A stretch of DNA of 64,000 nucleotides from Shewanella sp. KX20019 (GTDB taxonomy: Bacteria > Pseudomonadota > Gammaproteobacteria > Enterobacterales > Shewanellaceae), in contig NZ_CP068437.1 in assembly GCF_016757755.1 (NCBI RefSeq), positions 3,658,001-3,722,000 of the forward strand, in the 5' to 3' direction. The translations under genes and the position numbers were made by a program. The notes beneath the pieces are model-generated. The model saw nothing but the letters and a program-made list of their open reading frames with translations, was not told the DNA's origin and searched no databases. Numbering within the stretch: position 1 is the first letter of the stretch; each line of letters opens with the position of its first letter. Positions 9,465 to 19,564 of the stretch are shown here, piece after piece.

Positions 9465-9971
9465 TTACTTGCCTTTACCTAGTGCTTCAACAACTTTGTT
9501 GCTGATATCGGCTGTTGGCTTAACGTAGATAACCGCACCACGTTGTAACACCATGTCATACTGCTCTTTTTCAGCAATTGTATTGATTGTTTTTTGGACT
9601 TCAAGCAACAGTTTATTTTGCTCTTCACCGTTGCGACGACGCATATCTTCGTCTAGTGCTTTGCCTTTAAGTTGTAACTCAGCCTTCATTGATTCCATTT
9701 TACGAACCATATCAGTCTTTTGCGAATCACTCATTAAGGCTGCATCACGTTGTTGCTTTTCAAGCAAACCACGAAGCTCTTCTTGCATCTTTTGAACCGC
9801 AGCAACACGATCACCAAACTCAGCTTTCAAGGTTTCGTTAACCTGTTCGCGCTGTGGTAGTTGCTCAAATACCGCTTGCATATCAACCACTGCGATTTTT
9901 TCAGCCTGTGCTGCTAATGGGGCACCTACAAGAACCAAAACCATCATTGCGCGATTTAACATCTTATTCAA
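9465..9971 (-). CDS. skp: Periplasmic chaperone Skp (OmpH family)
   Basis: 168 residues. Skp holds unfolded outer-membrane proteins in the periplasm for the BAM complex. An N-terminal signal peptide (hydrophobic core VLVLVGAPLA, cleavage expected after AQA) precedes KIAVVDM and a long charged helical segment of QREQVNETLKAEF type that forms the tentacle arms. The start is a TTG placed six bases after an AAGGAG site; an ATG three codons later would be fifteen bases from it. It lies directly between bamA and lpxD. Confidence 0.93.
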   Translation of the reverse strand: MNKMLNRAMMVLVLVGAPLAAQAEKIAVVDMQAVFEQLPQREQVNETLKAEFGDRVAAVQKMQEELRGLLEKQQRDAALMSDSQKTDMVRKMESMKAELQLKGKALDEDMRRRNGEEQNKLLLEVQKTINTIAEKEQYDMVLQRGAVIYVKPTADISNKVVEALGKGK

Positions 9972-10021
9972 AACATACTCCTTTATCTCAGCAAAACTTG
10001 CCGATTACATTAAAATTATTT

Positions 10022-12505
10022 TTAGAAAGTTTTACCAATATTAAACGAGAAGATCTCTGTTTCATCATCCTCGTACTCCTTGATTGGCCATGCAAGACTA
10101 AACACCATAGGTCCCATCGGTGATAACCACTGCACGCTCATGCCCCAAGAGGCACGAATACGACTCGGATCGCTATAATCTTCAAGCTTATCAAACTCTT
10201 CAACTGGAAGATAACGATACGACTCATAGTCAAACTCAGTATCCCATACGTTACCCGCATCCACAAAGAAGCTTGTGCGAACAGAGTTACTATACGCTTC
10301 ATCTAAGAATGGCGTAGGGACAATTAACTCGAAACTGGCTGTCGCAATGGCATTACCACCAATTGAGCGGCCTGAACTAACTTGAATTTGATTTGGATCG
10401 CCTGGTAAAGAGCAATTGCCTCCAGCAGGATCCGGCGAGCAAGGCTCACTACCACGGTAAAGGTAGAATGAACGTGGACCAACCGAATTCGACTTAAAGC
10501 CACGTAATGAACTGCTTCCGCCTGAGTAGTAGTTCTCCCAGAAAGGTAAGATCTGGTCATTACTGTTAAACTTACCATAACCGTTACCATAACCAAGTCT
10601 AGCGCGAGTAAGCAGTACAAAACTCTGACTACGGTCTATCGGGAAGTAGAAGTTAGTATCAAAGTCGGCTTTAAAATATTGTAGATCAGAACCTGGTACC
10701 GTCATTTTACCGTTTAGACGCTGTGACGAACCATTTGATGGGAACGTACCACGGTTTAATGTGCTACGCGACCAACCTAAGCTCATTTCGAAATTATCGA
10801 AACTCAACCCAGCATTTGGATCATCCGAATCTCGGTAGATATCGTAGAAACGAATCGCTTGTTCGTAGGCTGAAATCTCTGAAATTTCGTTATGACGATA
10901 GCCTATACCACCGTTTATTCGGTTATATTCATTGATAGGAAAGCCTGAATTTAATGAAATGCCATAAGAGCTGTTTTTATAGGCTTCTAAGTTAGCTTCA
11001 TCGGCATCAAACTCACTCCAATAAATACTACCACCAAGACTGACACCATCTTTAGTAAAGTAAGGATCAGTAAATGACAGGTTAACGTTCTTAGAGTACT
11101 TGTTGGTGTTCAAGTTCACACCGGCTTGGTTACCTGTACCTAAGAAGTTACTTTGCTGAACACCGAACTGCAAGCTAAGGCCAGATTCAGTACCATAACC
11201 AACACCTGCGTTAAATGATCCGGATGGCTGCTCTTTCACGTTAAACGCGACATCGACTAAGTCGTCCGTACCGGGAACCTGTACTGTTTCAGTATCAACG
11301 GTTTCAAAATAACCCAAACGGTTGAGATTAGACTTAGATAACTCGACCTGAGCGGAGTTCAACCAAGCACCTTCCATTTGACGCAATTGGCGACGCATCA
11401 CTTCATCTTTAGTCACCGTGTTACCTGTGAAGTTAATATTACGCACGTAAACGCGTTTACCAGGCTTTACATTGATGTTCAACGTCACTTCTTTTGTTTC
11501 GTCGTCAATCTCTGGATACGTTTTAACTTCAGGGTAAGCGTAACCATAACGGCCGAGGTATTTACCGTACATCTCTTCGGTAAATGTCACATCGCCGCCG
11601 TTATACATGTCGCCTTCTTTGATAGGTAAAATAGCTTGAAGTAACTCTTCTCTCCCCATCAAATCGCCGGTTAAGTTAACCTCTGAAACTTTATACTGCT
11701 CGCCTTCATCGACATTAATGGTAATGTACAACCCTTTACGGTCTGGCGTCATGGCGACTTGAGTTGAAGTCACATCAAATCGAATATAACCACGGTTCTG
11801 GTAATAGGTTTTAATGGTTTCTAAATCGGCTTGTAGTTTCTGTTTCTGATAACGGCGTTCGCCAAACAGATCCCACCACGCAACATAATCTTTGAGTTCA
11901 AGCATACCGATCAGCTCTTCATCGCTAAATTCACTATTTCCAACAACGTTGATTTGGCGAATTTCGGCAGCGAGGCCCTCGGTAAAGGTGAACTTAAGTT
12001 CAACGCGATTACGCGGTAGATTTACAATTTCAGCTTTTACTTTAGCGCCGTATTTACCCACGCCATAATAAAAGTCTTGTAGACCTTTTTCGATGCCAGA
12101 TAGCATGGTGCGGTCTAGCGACTCACCAATCTTAACACCTGAACCGTCAAGGCTTTCTTGTAACTGTTCATCTTTAATATCTTTGTTACCTTCAAAGGTA
12201 ACAGAGCTAATTGTCGGCCTTTCGGTGACCTTAACCACCAAAACATTACCGTCGCGTAACACTTCAATTTTTTCGAAGTTAGTTGACGCGTACAAGCTCT
12301 TAATCGCTTGTTGCAATTTTAATTGATCAACAGTATCACCGACCTTAACAGGTAGGTTTAGCAAAGCTGCACCGAGTGCGACTCGCTGTAAACCTTCAAC
12401 TTGGATATCCGTTACTTCAAAAGGTTGGAATGTATCAGCCCAACCGTTCCCTGAAAAAGACGCTCCGACTAATAACATCGAGGCAAAAATTTTATTCAAT
12501 CTCAT
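10022..12505 (-). CDS. bamA: Outer membrane protein assembly factor BamA
   Basis: 827 residues. BamA is the essential Omp85 insertase that folds beta-barrel proteins into the outer membrane. A signal peptide of about 23 residues ends at GWA, then five POTRA domains run to roughly residue 425 (first one DIQVEGLQRV), followed by a 16-strand barrel. VRGF-type substrate loop residues appear as SLRGFKSNSVGPRSF, and the chain ends in phenylalanine as outer-membrane barrels do. It is flanked by rseP and skp. Confidence 0.98.
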   Translation of the reverse strand: MRLNKIFASMLLVGASFSGNGWADTFQPFEVTDIQVEGLQRVALGAALLNLPVKVGDTVDQLKLQQAIKSLYASTNFEKIEVLRDGNVLVVKVTERPTISSVTFEGNKDIKDEQLQESLDGSGVKIGESLDRTMLSGIEKGLQDFYYGVGKYGAKVKAEIVNLPRNRVELKFTFTEGLAAEIRQINVVGNSEFSDEELIGMLELKDYVAWWDLFGERRYQKQKLQADLETIKTYYQNRGYIRFDVTSTQVAMTPDRKGLYITINVDEGEQYKVSEVNLTGDLMGREELLQAILPIKEGDMYNGGDVTFTEEMYGKYLGRYGYAYPEVKTYPEIDDETKEVTLNINVKPGKRVYVRNINFTGNTVTKDEVMRRQLRQMEGAWLNSAQVELSKSNLNRLGYFETVDTETVQVPGTDDLVDVAFNVKEQPSGSFNAGVGYGTESGLSLQFGVQQSNFLGTGNQAGVNLNTNKYSKNVNLSFTDPYFTKDGVSLGGSIYWSEFDADEANLEAYKNSSYGISLNSGFPINEYNRINGGIGYRHNEISEISAYEQAIRFYDIYRDSDDPNAGLSFDNFEMSLGWSRSTLNRGTFPSNGSSQRLNGKMTVPGSDLQYFKADFDTNFYFPIDRSQSFVLLTRARLGYGNGYGKFNSNDQILPFWENYYSGGSSSLRGFKSNSVGPRSFYLYRGSEPCSPDPAGGNCSLPGDPNQIQVSSGRSIGGNAIATASFELIVPTPFLDEAYSNSVRTSFFVDAGNVWDTEFDYESYRYLPVEEFDKLEDYSDPSRIRASWGMSVQWLSPMGPMVFSLAWPIKEYEDDETEIFSFNIGKTF

Positions 12506-12536
12506 AGAGCACTTCTAATTATTTGTCTGTCCTTGC

Positions 12537-13907
12537 TCAGAGTCGGGAAAAGTCATTGAAGAGCGCTACACTCATCAACATCAACAGCAATGCTGCCCCA
12601 AATCTGAATCCAATTTCCTGAACCTTTTCAGGTACAGGCCTGCCTGTTATCACTTCAACGAAGTAATACAAAAGGTGTCCTCCATCTAGCACTGGCAAAG
12701 GCAAAAGATTAATAATGCCCAAGTTCACGCTAATCAAAGCAAGAAAACCTAAAAAGTAAACCAACCCGACATTAGCACTATTTCCTGCACCTTGTGCAAT
12801 AGAAATTGGCCCACTCAGATTTTTAACTGAAATGTCACCAGTAAATAACTTGCCGATCATCTTAATGCTGACGGAGACAAGTTGCCATGTTTTATCTACT
12901 GCAACCGGAAATGAGTCTAAAAAACCATACTCTAGTTGTAACTTCATGTTTTCTGGCCAAGGTTCTGCTGTAGGAGCCACTCCTATCACACCTTCAATTT
13001 GGCCGGCAGCGTTTTCACGTGACTTAGGTGTCACTTTAAGTGTGAGCTGCTCTCCGTCTCTTCTCACCGTGAGATCGACGCTTTTATCTGCTGACTGTTG
13101 AATTATTTTAACAAATCGTTGCCATTCGGTATAACGCTCGCCGTCAATCGCAACCAATATATCGCCCACTTTTATGCCTGCAAGCCCAGCGGCTCCATCT
13201 TCACTAACCATGGCTAGTGTCGGCAAAATTTGTGGTCGGTACATGCCTAAACCAATAGCCGTTATCGGTAATTCTTTTTCTGGGTCGAATTTCCAATCCC
13301 GAGTATCTAGCGTATATTCTTGCTCACCCGTGTTAGTGCCTTCGAGGCGGCTTAACGGCGCGACTGATATTGTGACCTGCTCATTACCTATGTGACCAGC
13401 AAGTGCGAGATTCACCTCTTCCCAGTCTCTAACTTTTTGGCCGCCAACGGATAGCACTTGTTGAGGCTCTTTTACAATAATTTGCGCAGCTGGCGAGCCG
13501 GCTATCGTAGAATCTATTATCGGTTTAATTGCCGGTACACCAATTAGATACATGGCGTATAGTGCGATAATGGCGAAAATGAAGTTTGCTATTGGGCCGG
13601 CACTGACAATAGCAATGCGTTGCCAAACATTTTTTCGGTTAAAGGCTTGATCTTTTAGCTCTTCCGGCACGTCATCGACACGCTCATCAAGCATCTTGAC
13701 GTAACCACCAAGAGGGATCATCGCTAACACATATTCAGTGCCATCCTTACCTGTTCGGCGCCAAATTGCTTTACCAAAACCAATTGAAAAACGCTCAACC
13801 TTAACACCGCATTTTCTTGCCACCCAAAAATGGCCATACTCATGTGCGGCAATTAAAATGCCGAGTGCAACAATAAAAGAACCTAGGTTCCAAAAAAAAT
13901 CTATCAT
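12537..13907 (-). CDS. rseP: Site-2 protease RseP
   Basis: 456 residues. RseP is the inner-membrane zinc metalloprotease that cuts anti-sigma factor RseA and releases sigma E during envelope stress. The HEYGH zinc motif is at residues 22-26 within the first membrane helix, two PDZ domains follow in the periplasmic part, and the C-terminal NLLPLPVLDGGHLLYY segment supplies the third ligand. Its position between dxr and bamA links a stress sensor to its main clients. Confidence 0.97.
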   Translation of the reverse strand: MIDFFWNLGSFIVALGILIAAHEYGHFWVARKCGVKVERFSIGFGKAIWRRTGKDGTEYVLAMIPLGGYVKMLDERVDDVPEELKDQAFNRKNVWQRIAIVSAGPIANFIFAIIALYAMYLIGVPAIKPIIDSTIAGSPAAQIIVKEPQQVLSVGGQKVRDWEEVNLALAGHIGNEQVTISVAPLSRLEGTNTGEQEYTLDTRDWKFDPEKELPITAIGLGMYRPQILPTLAMVSEDGAAGLAGIKVGDILVAIDGERYTEWQRFVKIIQQSADKSVDLTVRRDGEQLTLKVTPKSRENAAGQIEGVIGVAPTAEPWPENMKLQLEYGFLDSFPVAVDKTWQLVSVSIKMIGKLFTGDISVKNLSGPISIAQGAGNSANVGLVYFLGFLALISVNLGIINLLPLPVLDGGHLLYYFVEVITGRPVPEKVQEIGFRFGAALLLMLMSVALFNDFSRL

Positions 13908-13921
13908 TCCCTTCCTCTGAA

Positions 13922-15112
13922 CTAGTTGAGTTGACTAACCGCTTCGAATGCATATCGACGTGATTGGCTATCAAGCGCCATAATATCGTCAATATTGGTT
14001 AATGAATCTGCTGTTACGTTCATCAAACTCTGTTCATTGATTTTTGCTATATCGGTAAAACGTATCTTGCCATCTAAAAATGCTTGTACTGCAATTTCAT
14101 TAGCGGCATTTATCACTGTGGTCGCTTCTTGTCCCTGTTTACATGCTTCTATCGCTAACGCCAAACAAGGGAAACGATTAAAATCAGGTTCTAAGAAGCT
14201 TAACTGTCCGACTTTGAAAAAGTCTAAAGGTTCAACTCCTGAGTTAATTCTCTGCGGAAACGACATACAATGAGCAATGGGAGTACGCATATCTGGGTTG
14301 CCCAATTGCGCAATAACAGAGCCATCACGGTACTGCACCATAGAGTGGATCACGCTTTGCGGATGGATAACCACCTTCAGCTGCTCGGCACTGGCATTAA
14401 ATAACCAACGGGCTTCGATATATTCCAAGCCTTTATTCATCATGCTCGCTGAGTCAACAGAGATTTTACGGCCCATCGACCAGTTAGGGTGCTTACAGGC
14501 TTGCTTTGGAGTCATCGATGAGAGTGTTGATAGATCAGATGTTAGAAAAGGTCCACCAGATCCTGTTAGCAAGATGTGTGATACACCAGCGGCCGTTAAA
14601 TCACATCGACCAACCTCCAACTGGTTTCGCTCAGACAAGCATTGGAAAATCGCATTGTGCTCACTGTCGACCGGCAAAACTTGTGCACCAGATGCTTGCA
14701 TCGCCTCAATAAAGAGTTCACCGGACATTACCAGAGACTCTTTGTTTGCCAATAATACTCGCTTACCCGCTTTAACTGCAGCAAGGGTCGAAGGCAAACC
14801 AGCCGCACCGACAATTGCCGCCATGACGGTATCAACTTCTGCACTACTGACAAGTGATAAAAGCTCATCTTCCCCTGTACTCACTTCAATGGCTAGATGA
14901 TTTGGTAGCTGCAACTTAAGCTGATTAGCGGCTTTTGCATCAACCATATGCGCAACTTTAGGGCGGTGCTTAATGCAGATCTCGAGCATTTTTTCAACAT
15001 TGGTATTGGCCACTAATGCAAATACACGATATTGCTCGCTATTAGCCTCCATGACGCTTAACGTACTCGCACCAATAGAGCCTGTCGCCCCTAAAACCAC
15101 CATGTTTTGCAT
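13922..15112 (-). CDS. dxr: 1-deoxy-D-xylulose-5-phosphate reductoisomerase
   Basis: 396 residues. It converts DXP to 2-C-methyl-D-erythritol 4-phosphate with NADPH, the committed step of the MEP isoprenoid pathway. The NADPH loop GATGSIGAS starts at residue 8; LLANKESLVMSG and VDSEHNAIFQ are substrate and metal-binding segments. It ends 14 bases before rseP and starts four bases after cdsA. Here dxr follows cdsA, whereas in E. coli it precedes uppS. Confidence 0.97.
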   Translation of the reverse strand: MQNMVVLGATGSIGASTLSVMEANSEQYRVFALVANTNVEKMLEICIKHRPKVAHMVDAKAANQLKLQLPNHLAIEVSTGEDELLSLVSSAEVDTVMAAIVGAAGLPSTLAAVKAGKRVLLANKESLVMSGELFIEAMQASGAQVLPVDSEHNAIFQCLSERNQLEVGRCDLTAAGVSHILLTGSGGPFLTSDLSTLSSMTPKQACKHPNWSMGRKISVDSASMMNKGLEYIEARWLFNASAEQLKVVIHPQSVIHSMVQYRDGSVIAQLGNPDMRTPIAHCMSFPQRINSGVEPLDFFKVGQLSFLEPDFNRFPCLALAIEACKQGQEATTVINAANEIAVQAFLDGKIRFTDIAKINEQSLMNVTADSLTNIDDIMALDSQSRRYAFEAVSQLN

Positions 15113-15116
15113 ATAG

Positions 15117-15974
15117 TTACATCCAAAAAGCTATATAGATTAAGGTGAACACTGGTAATGCGGCCGTTAAGCTATCAATGCGGTCTAATATCCCACCATG
15201 ACCCGGTAAGATCGTGCCCGAATCCTTTATCTTAGCCACTCGTTTAAACATACTTTCAGACAAGTCACCAACTGCAGATGCTAGCGCGGTAAATAAAGTC
15301 ACAGCAATCAATAAACCAAGCTCTTGTTCAGGTGAAAAATACATCACACCAGCAACAATTAACATCGTTGTTGCAAGTCCACCTAGTAAGCCTTCGATGG
15401 TTTTCGCAGGGCTCACATTTGGCATCAGCTTTCGTTTACCAAATGATTTACCCGCAAAATAAGCACCAGAATCAGTAGCCCAAACAACTAGCATCACTAA
15501 AAATACTAAAGTGCCACCGTAGTAAGGAGATGCTTCAGTACTTAACGCTTTGAGAGACAATAAAGAAACAAAACATGGGATTAAGGTAAGCTGGCCGAAC
15601 ATGGATTTAAGCATGTGGCTCTTTTTCCAAAAGCCTGCACTGCGCGGATACGAGATCACCATCATAAATGAGATAAGCCACCACAGCCCGCCCATTGCTA
15701 TCACCCCTAAGAATATGGGGTGCATCATACCTTTAAACCAAATCTCGTCGGCTGGCACCATAATATTGAGCGCGATCAGCAGAACACCAATAGTGATGGC
15801 GAAGCTCCACTGAGTCATTTCACACTGACTATCAATGATACGCCCCCACTCCTTAGCGGCAATTAAAAAGACTCCCAAAAGTGCCCATGAAAAGTACTCA
15901 GTCGGCAAGCCAAATATGGCACCGAAAACTAAGGGGATTAACCATATTGCTGTTATTATTCGTTGTTTTAGCAA
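15117..15974 (-). CDS. cdsA: Phosphatidate cytidylyltransferase
   Basis: 285 residues, an integral membrane enzyme making CDP-diacylglycerol from phosphatidate and CTP. There are several hydrophobic helices, and the C-terminal family signature spans SAVGDLSESMFKR, then KDSGTILPGHGGILDRIDS. The start is TTG with a GAGGG site upstream, since no ATG is available before the first membrane segment. It lies between uppS and dxr in the same run. Confidence 0.96.
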   Translation of the reverse strand: MLKQRIITAIWLIPLVFGAIFGLPTEYFSWALLGVFLIAAKEWGRIIDSQCEMTQWSFAITIGVLLIALNIMVPADEIWFKGMMHPIFLGVIAMGGLWWLISFMMVISYPRSAGFWKKSHMLKSMFGQLTLIPCFVSLLSLKALSTEASPYYGGTLVFLVMLVVWATDSGAYFAGKSFGKRKLMPNVSPAKTIEGLLGGLATTMLIVAGVMYFSPEQELGLLIAVTLFTALASAVGDLSESMFKRVAKIKDSGTILPGHGGILDRIDSLTAALPVFTLIYIAFWM

Positions 15975-15994
15975 AAAACTGCCCTCATTTATAA

Positions 15995-16795
15995 TTACAA
16001 AGCGCGAATAGTATCAATTTGAGTACCAGTCAAACCGAAACGGCGCTGTCGGCTAGCAAACTTAACGACGGCATCTTTGAAAGCATCCTCGTCAAAATCT
16101 GGCCATAACGTGTCAGTAAAGACTAACTCCGCATATGCTGCCTGCCAAAGTACAAAATTACTGATTCGACAATCGCCACCGGTGCGGATCATTAAATCAA
16201 CTTCAGATTGATTATGCATGCATAGCTGCTCATTTAAAGCTTCTTCGGTGAACTGTTCGCTACTCATCTCACCCGCTTCAACTTTCACCGCCAGCTTTTG
16301 TGTTGCTTGCATAATGTCCCAACGACCACCATAGTTGGCCGCTACATTTAACACCAAATCACTATTTTTAGCCGTCTTCTCTTCTGCCACTGCAATTTGC
16401 TTCTGCAGACGCGCAGAGAAGCGACTAATGTCACCGATAATATTGAGTCGCACACCGTTTTTAGTCAGCAACTTTAACTCGCGTTGCAACACCGTAAAAA
16501 ACAGCTCCATTAACAAGCTGACCTCTTTATCAGGTCGACGCCAATTCTCACTGGAGAAGGCGAACAAGGTTAATGATTCTACTCCTAGGGTACGTGCAGT
16601 ACTCACCGCCCGTCTAACCGCCTTGACGCCAGCCTTATGACCAACAACTCTTGGCTTCCCTTGCGCCTGCGCCCAACGCCCATTACCATCCATTATGATA
16701 GCAACATGCTTAGGGATAGACTGTTTTACCAAAGCTGAAAAATCTTCTGGTAATGCCTCTGACAAATGAGTGTCAGATTGGGAATCGAATGACAT
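15995..16795 (-). CDS. uppS: Di-trans,poly-cis-undecaprenyl-diphosphate synthase
   Basis: 266 residues. It elongates farnesyl diphosphate to the C55 carrier lipid precursor for peptidoglycan and O-antigen. The catalytic motif IMDGNGRWA places Asp36 in the pyrophosphate pocket. LFAFSSENWRRP and the C-terminal DLMIRTGGDCRISNF segments are typical of the cis-prenyltransferase family. An intrinsic terminator lies between it and frr upstream, so it probably has its own promoter or depends on read-through. Confidence 0.97.
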   Translation of the reverse strand: MSFDSQSDTHLSEALPEDFSALVKQSIPKHVAIIMDGNGRWAQAQGKPRVVGHKAGVKAVRRAVSTARTLGVESLTLFAFSSENWRRPDKEVSLLMELFFTVLQRELKLLTKNGVRLNIIGDISRFSARLQKQIAVAEEKTAKNSDLVLNVAANYGGRWDIMQATQKLAVKVEAGEMSSEQFTEEALNEQLCMHNQSEVDLMIRTGGDCRISNFVLWQAAYAELVFTDTLWPDFDEDAFKDAVVKFASRQRRFGLTGTQIDTIRAL

Positions 16796-16821
16796 CTATT
16801 ACTACCCTTAAAAATAGACAA

Positions 16822-16850
16822 ACGCCGTGTAGTATAACTCTACACGGCGT
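16822..16850 (-). terminator. Intrinsic terminator downstream of frr
   Basis: The arms ACGCCGTGTAG and CTACACGGCGT are perfectly complementary over 11 bp with a 7-base loop. In minus-strand direction the stem is followed by TTTGTCTATTTTT. It separates frr from uppS. Confidence 0.8.
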
Positions 16851-16968
16851 CTGAACTCTATAGCCCGTTTCTGTTTCACGCTTAATATTTACCCAACCAT
16901 TAAGCTTTTAGCGTAAGGCGTGAGCAATAACGTACTACACGTTTTAACAAAGCGCTATAAAGCGAATA

Positions 16969-17526
16969 TTAGAACTCCATCAATTCCTTTTCTTTTGCTG
17001 CTAGAATTTCATCAATTCTCTTGATGTGTGCATCAGTAAACTTCTGCACTTCATCTTCTGTACGACGAACGTCATCTTCTGTGCACTCTTTTTCTTTCTC
17101 TAGTGCTTTAACATCAGAGTTAGCATCACGACGTACATTTCGAACAGCAATACGGCTATTCTCAGCTTCTGCACGAACAACCTTAATCAGGTCCTTACGG
17201 CGCTCTTCAGTCAATGCAGGCAGAGGGATACGGATAGTTGCACCAGCAGACATTGGGTTTAAACCAAGATCTGAGCTCATGATTGCTTTTTCCACTGCTG
17301 CAATCATAGTACGGTCAAATACCGATACGTTTAATGTGCGAGCATCACCAATAGAAACGCTTGCAACCTGCTTTAGCGGCGTAAGAGAGCCGTAATACGG
17401 TACTTTAATGGTATCCAGTAAGCTCGGGTGTGCACGGCCTGTACGCACTTTAGCCATTTGAGTTACAGTTGACTCAATACATTTGTCCATGCGTGTTTGC
17501 GCATCAGTTTTAATTTCGTTTATCAC
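16969..17526 (-). CDS. frr: Ribosome recycling factor
   Basis: 185 residues, the same length as E. coli RRF. With EF-G it splits post-termination ribosomes. The sequence carries the family blocks KVRTGRAHPSLLD, SDLGLNPMSAGATIRIPLP and LTEERRKDL. The start codon is GTG (MINEIKTDAQTRMDKC), with AAGGA upstream. A 269-base gap separates it from pyrH; I see no gene there. Confidence 0.98.
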   Translation of the reverse strand: MINEIKTDAQTRMDKCIESTVTQMAKVRTGRAHPSLLDTIKVPYYGSLTPLKQVASVSIGDARTLNVSVFDRTMIAAVEKAIMSSDLGLNPMSAGATIRIPLPALTEERRKDLIKVVRAEAENSRIAVRNVRRDANSDVKALEKEKECTEDDVRRTEDEVQKFTDAHIKRIDEILAAKEKELMEF

Positions 17527-17795
17527 GTTATATGTCCTTTTTAGTCACTAGGAGCTTATTGCCTTTGAAGGCCTATTAAGTTCGTTTCTTTGCGCAAGGC
17601 GAGTGTCAATCTGTAAAGCCTAGAATCAAAGCGCATTAAATGTATAATTAAAGCACTACACATTCCTTGCCACCGTATCAATGCTTTCTAGGTTAGCAGC
17701 TGCGAATGCAGAGTGGCACTCAACCTGAAATACATTGTCGAAACCTGTTCTATTTGCAGCTTAACACCCGCGATAGGCTAAGGCACTGCACTAAA

Positions 17796-18524
17796 TTAAC
17801 CTGCGTTAATAAGTGTGCCTTCTTGTTCGCCCATGATCACGCGACGCAATGCGCCAGGTTTATTCATGTTAAACACCAATAATGGCATGTTGTGATCTCT
17901 GGCCAAAGTAAATGCGGCCAAATCCATAATTTTTAGTTCTTTTTCGAGCACTTCGCTGTAGCCCATTTGGTCGTACTTAACCGCTTCAGGATTTTTCACT
18001 GGATCATCGGAATAAACGCCATCAACCTTAGTTCCTTTAATCACAATTTCTGCTTCAATTTCAATACCGCGCAAACATGCAGCAGAATCTGTCGTGCAGA
18101 ATGGGTTACCCGTTCCAGCAGCAAAAATAACGACACGACCAGACTTTAACAAACTGATCGCTTCAGCCCAGTTGTAGTCATCACAAACACCTTTAAGCGG
18201 GATTGCTGACATCAAACGTGCATTGACATAAGCACGGTGCAATGAATCGCGCATTGCTAAGCCGTTCATAACCGTAGCAAGCATACCCATATGGTCACCG
18301 ACTACACGGTTCATGCCGGCTTTTGCTAAACCTTCTCCACGAAACAGGTTACCACCACCAATGACAACACCGACTTGAATACCCAATTCAACAAGTTCTT
18401 TGATCTCCTGGCCCATACGATCAAGCACTTTAGGATCGATGCCGAAGCCCTCTTCACCCATTAAAGCTTCACCACTTAGTTTTAAAAGAACACGGCGATA
18501 AGCAGGTTTTGGATTGGTACTCAT
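17796..18524 (-). CDS. pyrH: Uridylate kinase
   Basis: 242 residues. It phosphorylates UMP to UDP and is a hexameric amino acid kinase-fold enzyme unrelated to eukaryotic UMP kinases. The N-terminal RVLLKLSGEALMG, the VVIGGGNLFRG loop and the TDSAACLRGIEI segment are family hallmarks. It lies between tsf and frr as in most Proteobacteria, with a hairpin terminator in the tsf-pyrH gap. Confidence 0.98.
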   Translation of the reverse strand: MSTNPKPAYRRVLLKLSGEALMGEEGFGIDPKVLDRMGQEIKELVELGIQVGVVIGGGNLFRGEGLAKAGMNRVVGDHMGMLATVMNGLAMRDSLHRAYVNARLMSAIPLKGVCDDYNWAEAISLLKSGRVVIFAAGTGNPFCTTDSAACLRGIEIEAEIVIKGTKVDGVYSDDPVKNPEAVKYDQMGYSEVLEKELKIMDLAAFTLARDHNMPLLVFNMNKPGALRRVIMGEQEGTLINAG

Positions 18525-18624
18525 ATTTATTAGTCCTGATAATGGCTTTAGGGAATTGTATACTCAAATAGCCTCACAATGCAGTACTCATGTCTAACAT
18601 CATAAACTTATTTCAGTAAATACA

Positions 18625-18654
18625 ATAAGACCGCAGCAGTTGCTACGGTCTTAT
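18625..18654 (-). terminator. Hairpin terminator downstream of tsf
   Basis: AAGACCGCAGC (18627-18637) pairs with GCTACGGTCTT (18642-18652), with one wobble and an AGTT loop. Two more A-T pairs extend the stem to 18625-18654. In minus direction it is followed by the moderately T-rich ATTGTATTTACTG. Confidence 0.65.
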
Positions 18655-18672
18655 GTTTGCTAAAAAAGGAGA

Positions 18673-19521
18673 TTAACCTTTAGTTGCAGCGATTTGTGCA
18701 GCTACTTCAGCAGCAAAATCTTCTTCTTTCTTCGCGATACCTTCGCCAACTTCTAAACGTACGAAGTTTGAAACAGAAGCGCCTTTCTCTTTAAGAATTG
18801 CGCCAACTGTTTTCTTAGGTTCCATGATGTAAGCTTGGCCAGTAAGAGAGATCTCACCAGTAAACTTCTTCATACGACCGAAAACCATCTTCTCAGCAAT
18901 CTCAGCAGGCTTGCCTTCGTTCATAGCGATTTCGATCTGAAGTGTTCTCTCTCTTTCAACAAGATCAGCTGGAACATCTTCAGGATTAACGAATTCAGGC
19001 TTAGAAGCAGCAACGTGCATTGCAATGTGCTTAAGAGTTTCTTCGTCAGCATCGCCGGCAACAACAACACCGATACGCTCACCGTGACGGTAAGAAGAAA
19101 GGTTTGCACCATCAATGTATTCAACACGACGTACGTTGATGTTTTCACCAATTTTAGTCACGAGTGCAATACGCGTTTCTTCAAATTGTGCTTTCAAGTC
19201 TTCAATAGTGACTTTAGATGCAGCAGCAACTTCAAGTACGCTGTTAGCAAATGCTAGGAAGTTTGCATCTTTTGCAACGAAGTCAGTTTGACAGTTAACT
19301 TCTAAAAGTGCAGCGTAACCTTCGCCATTCTTAATAAGAATAGTACCTTCAGCAGCGATGTTACCCGCTTTTTTAGCAGCCTTTGCAGCGCCGCTCTTAC
19401 GCATGGCATCAATCGCAAGTTCGATGTCACCATCAGTTTCAGTCAATGCTTTCTTACAGTCCATCATGCCAGCGCCAGTGCGGTCACGAAGTTCTTTAAC
19501 TTGGGCAGCAGTAATTGCCAT
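18673..19521 (-). CDS. tsf: Elongation factor Ts
   Basis: 282 residues. It is the guanine nucleotide exchange factor for EF-Tu. The N-terminal MAITAAQVKELRDRTGAGMMDCKKAL is the conserved start, including the TDFVAKD segment further in. The frame stays open for 31 codons upstream, but that extension passes through the rpsB-tsf hairpin, and the ATG at 19521 has an AGAGGA site seven bases upstream, so I place the start here. Confidence 0.98.
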   Translation of the reverse strand: MAITAAQVKELRDRTGAGMMDCKKALTETDGDIELAIDAMRKSGAAKAAKKAGNIAAEGTILIKNGEGYAALLEVNCQTDFVAKDANFLAFANSVLEVAAASKVTIEDLKAQFEETRIALVTKIGENINVRRVEYIDGANLSSYRHGERIGVVVAGDADEETLKHIAMHVAASKPEFVNPEDVPADLVERERTLQIEIAMNEGKPAEIAEKMVFGRMKKFTGEISLTGQAYIMEPKKTVGAILKEKGASVSNFVRLEVGEGIAKKEEDFAAEVAAQIAATKG

Positions 19522-19564
19522 TGTTAAATCCTCTACAAATAATTCTTCAAATTCAATAGATATA

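Noticed and set aside
18835..19257. 140-residue plus-strand frame opposite tsf
   Set aside because: Antisense shadow of the conserved EF-Ts gene with no supporting signals.
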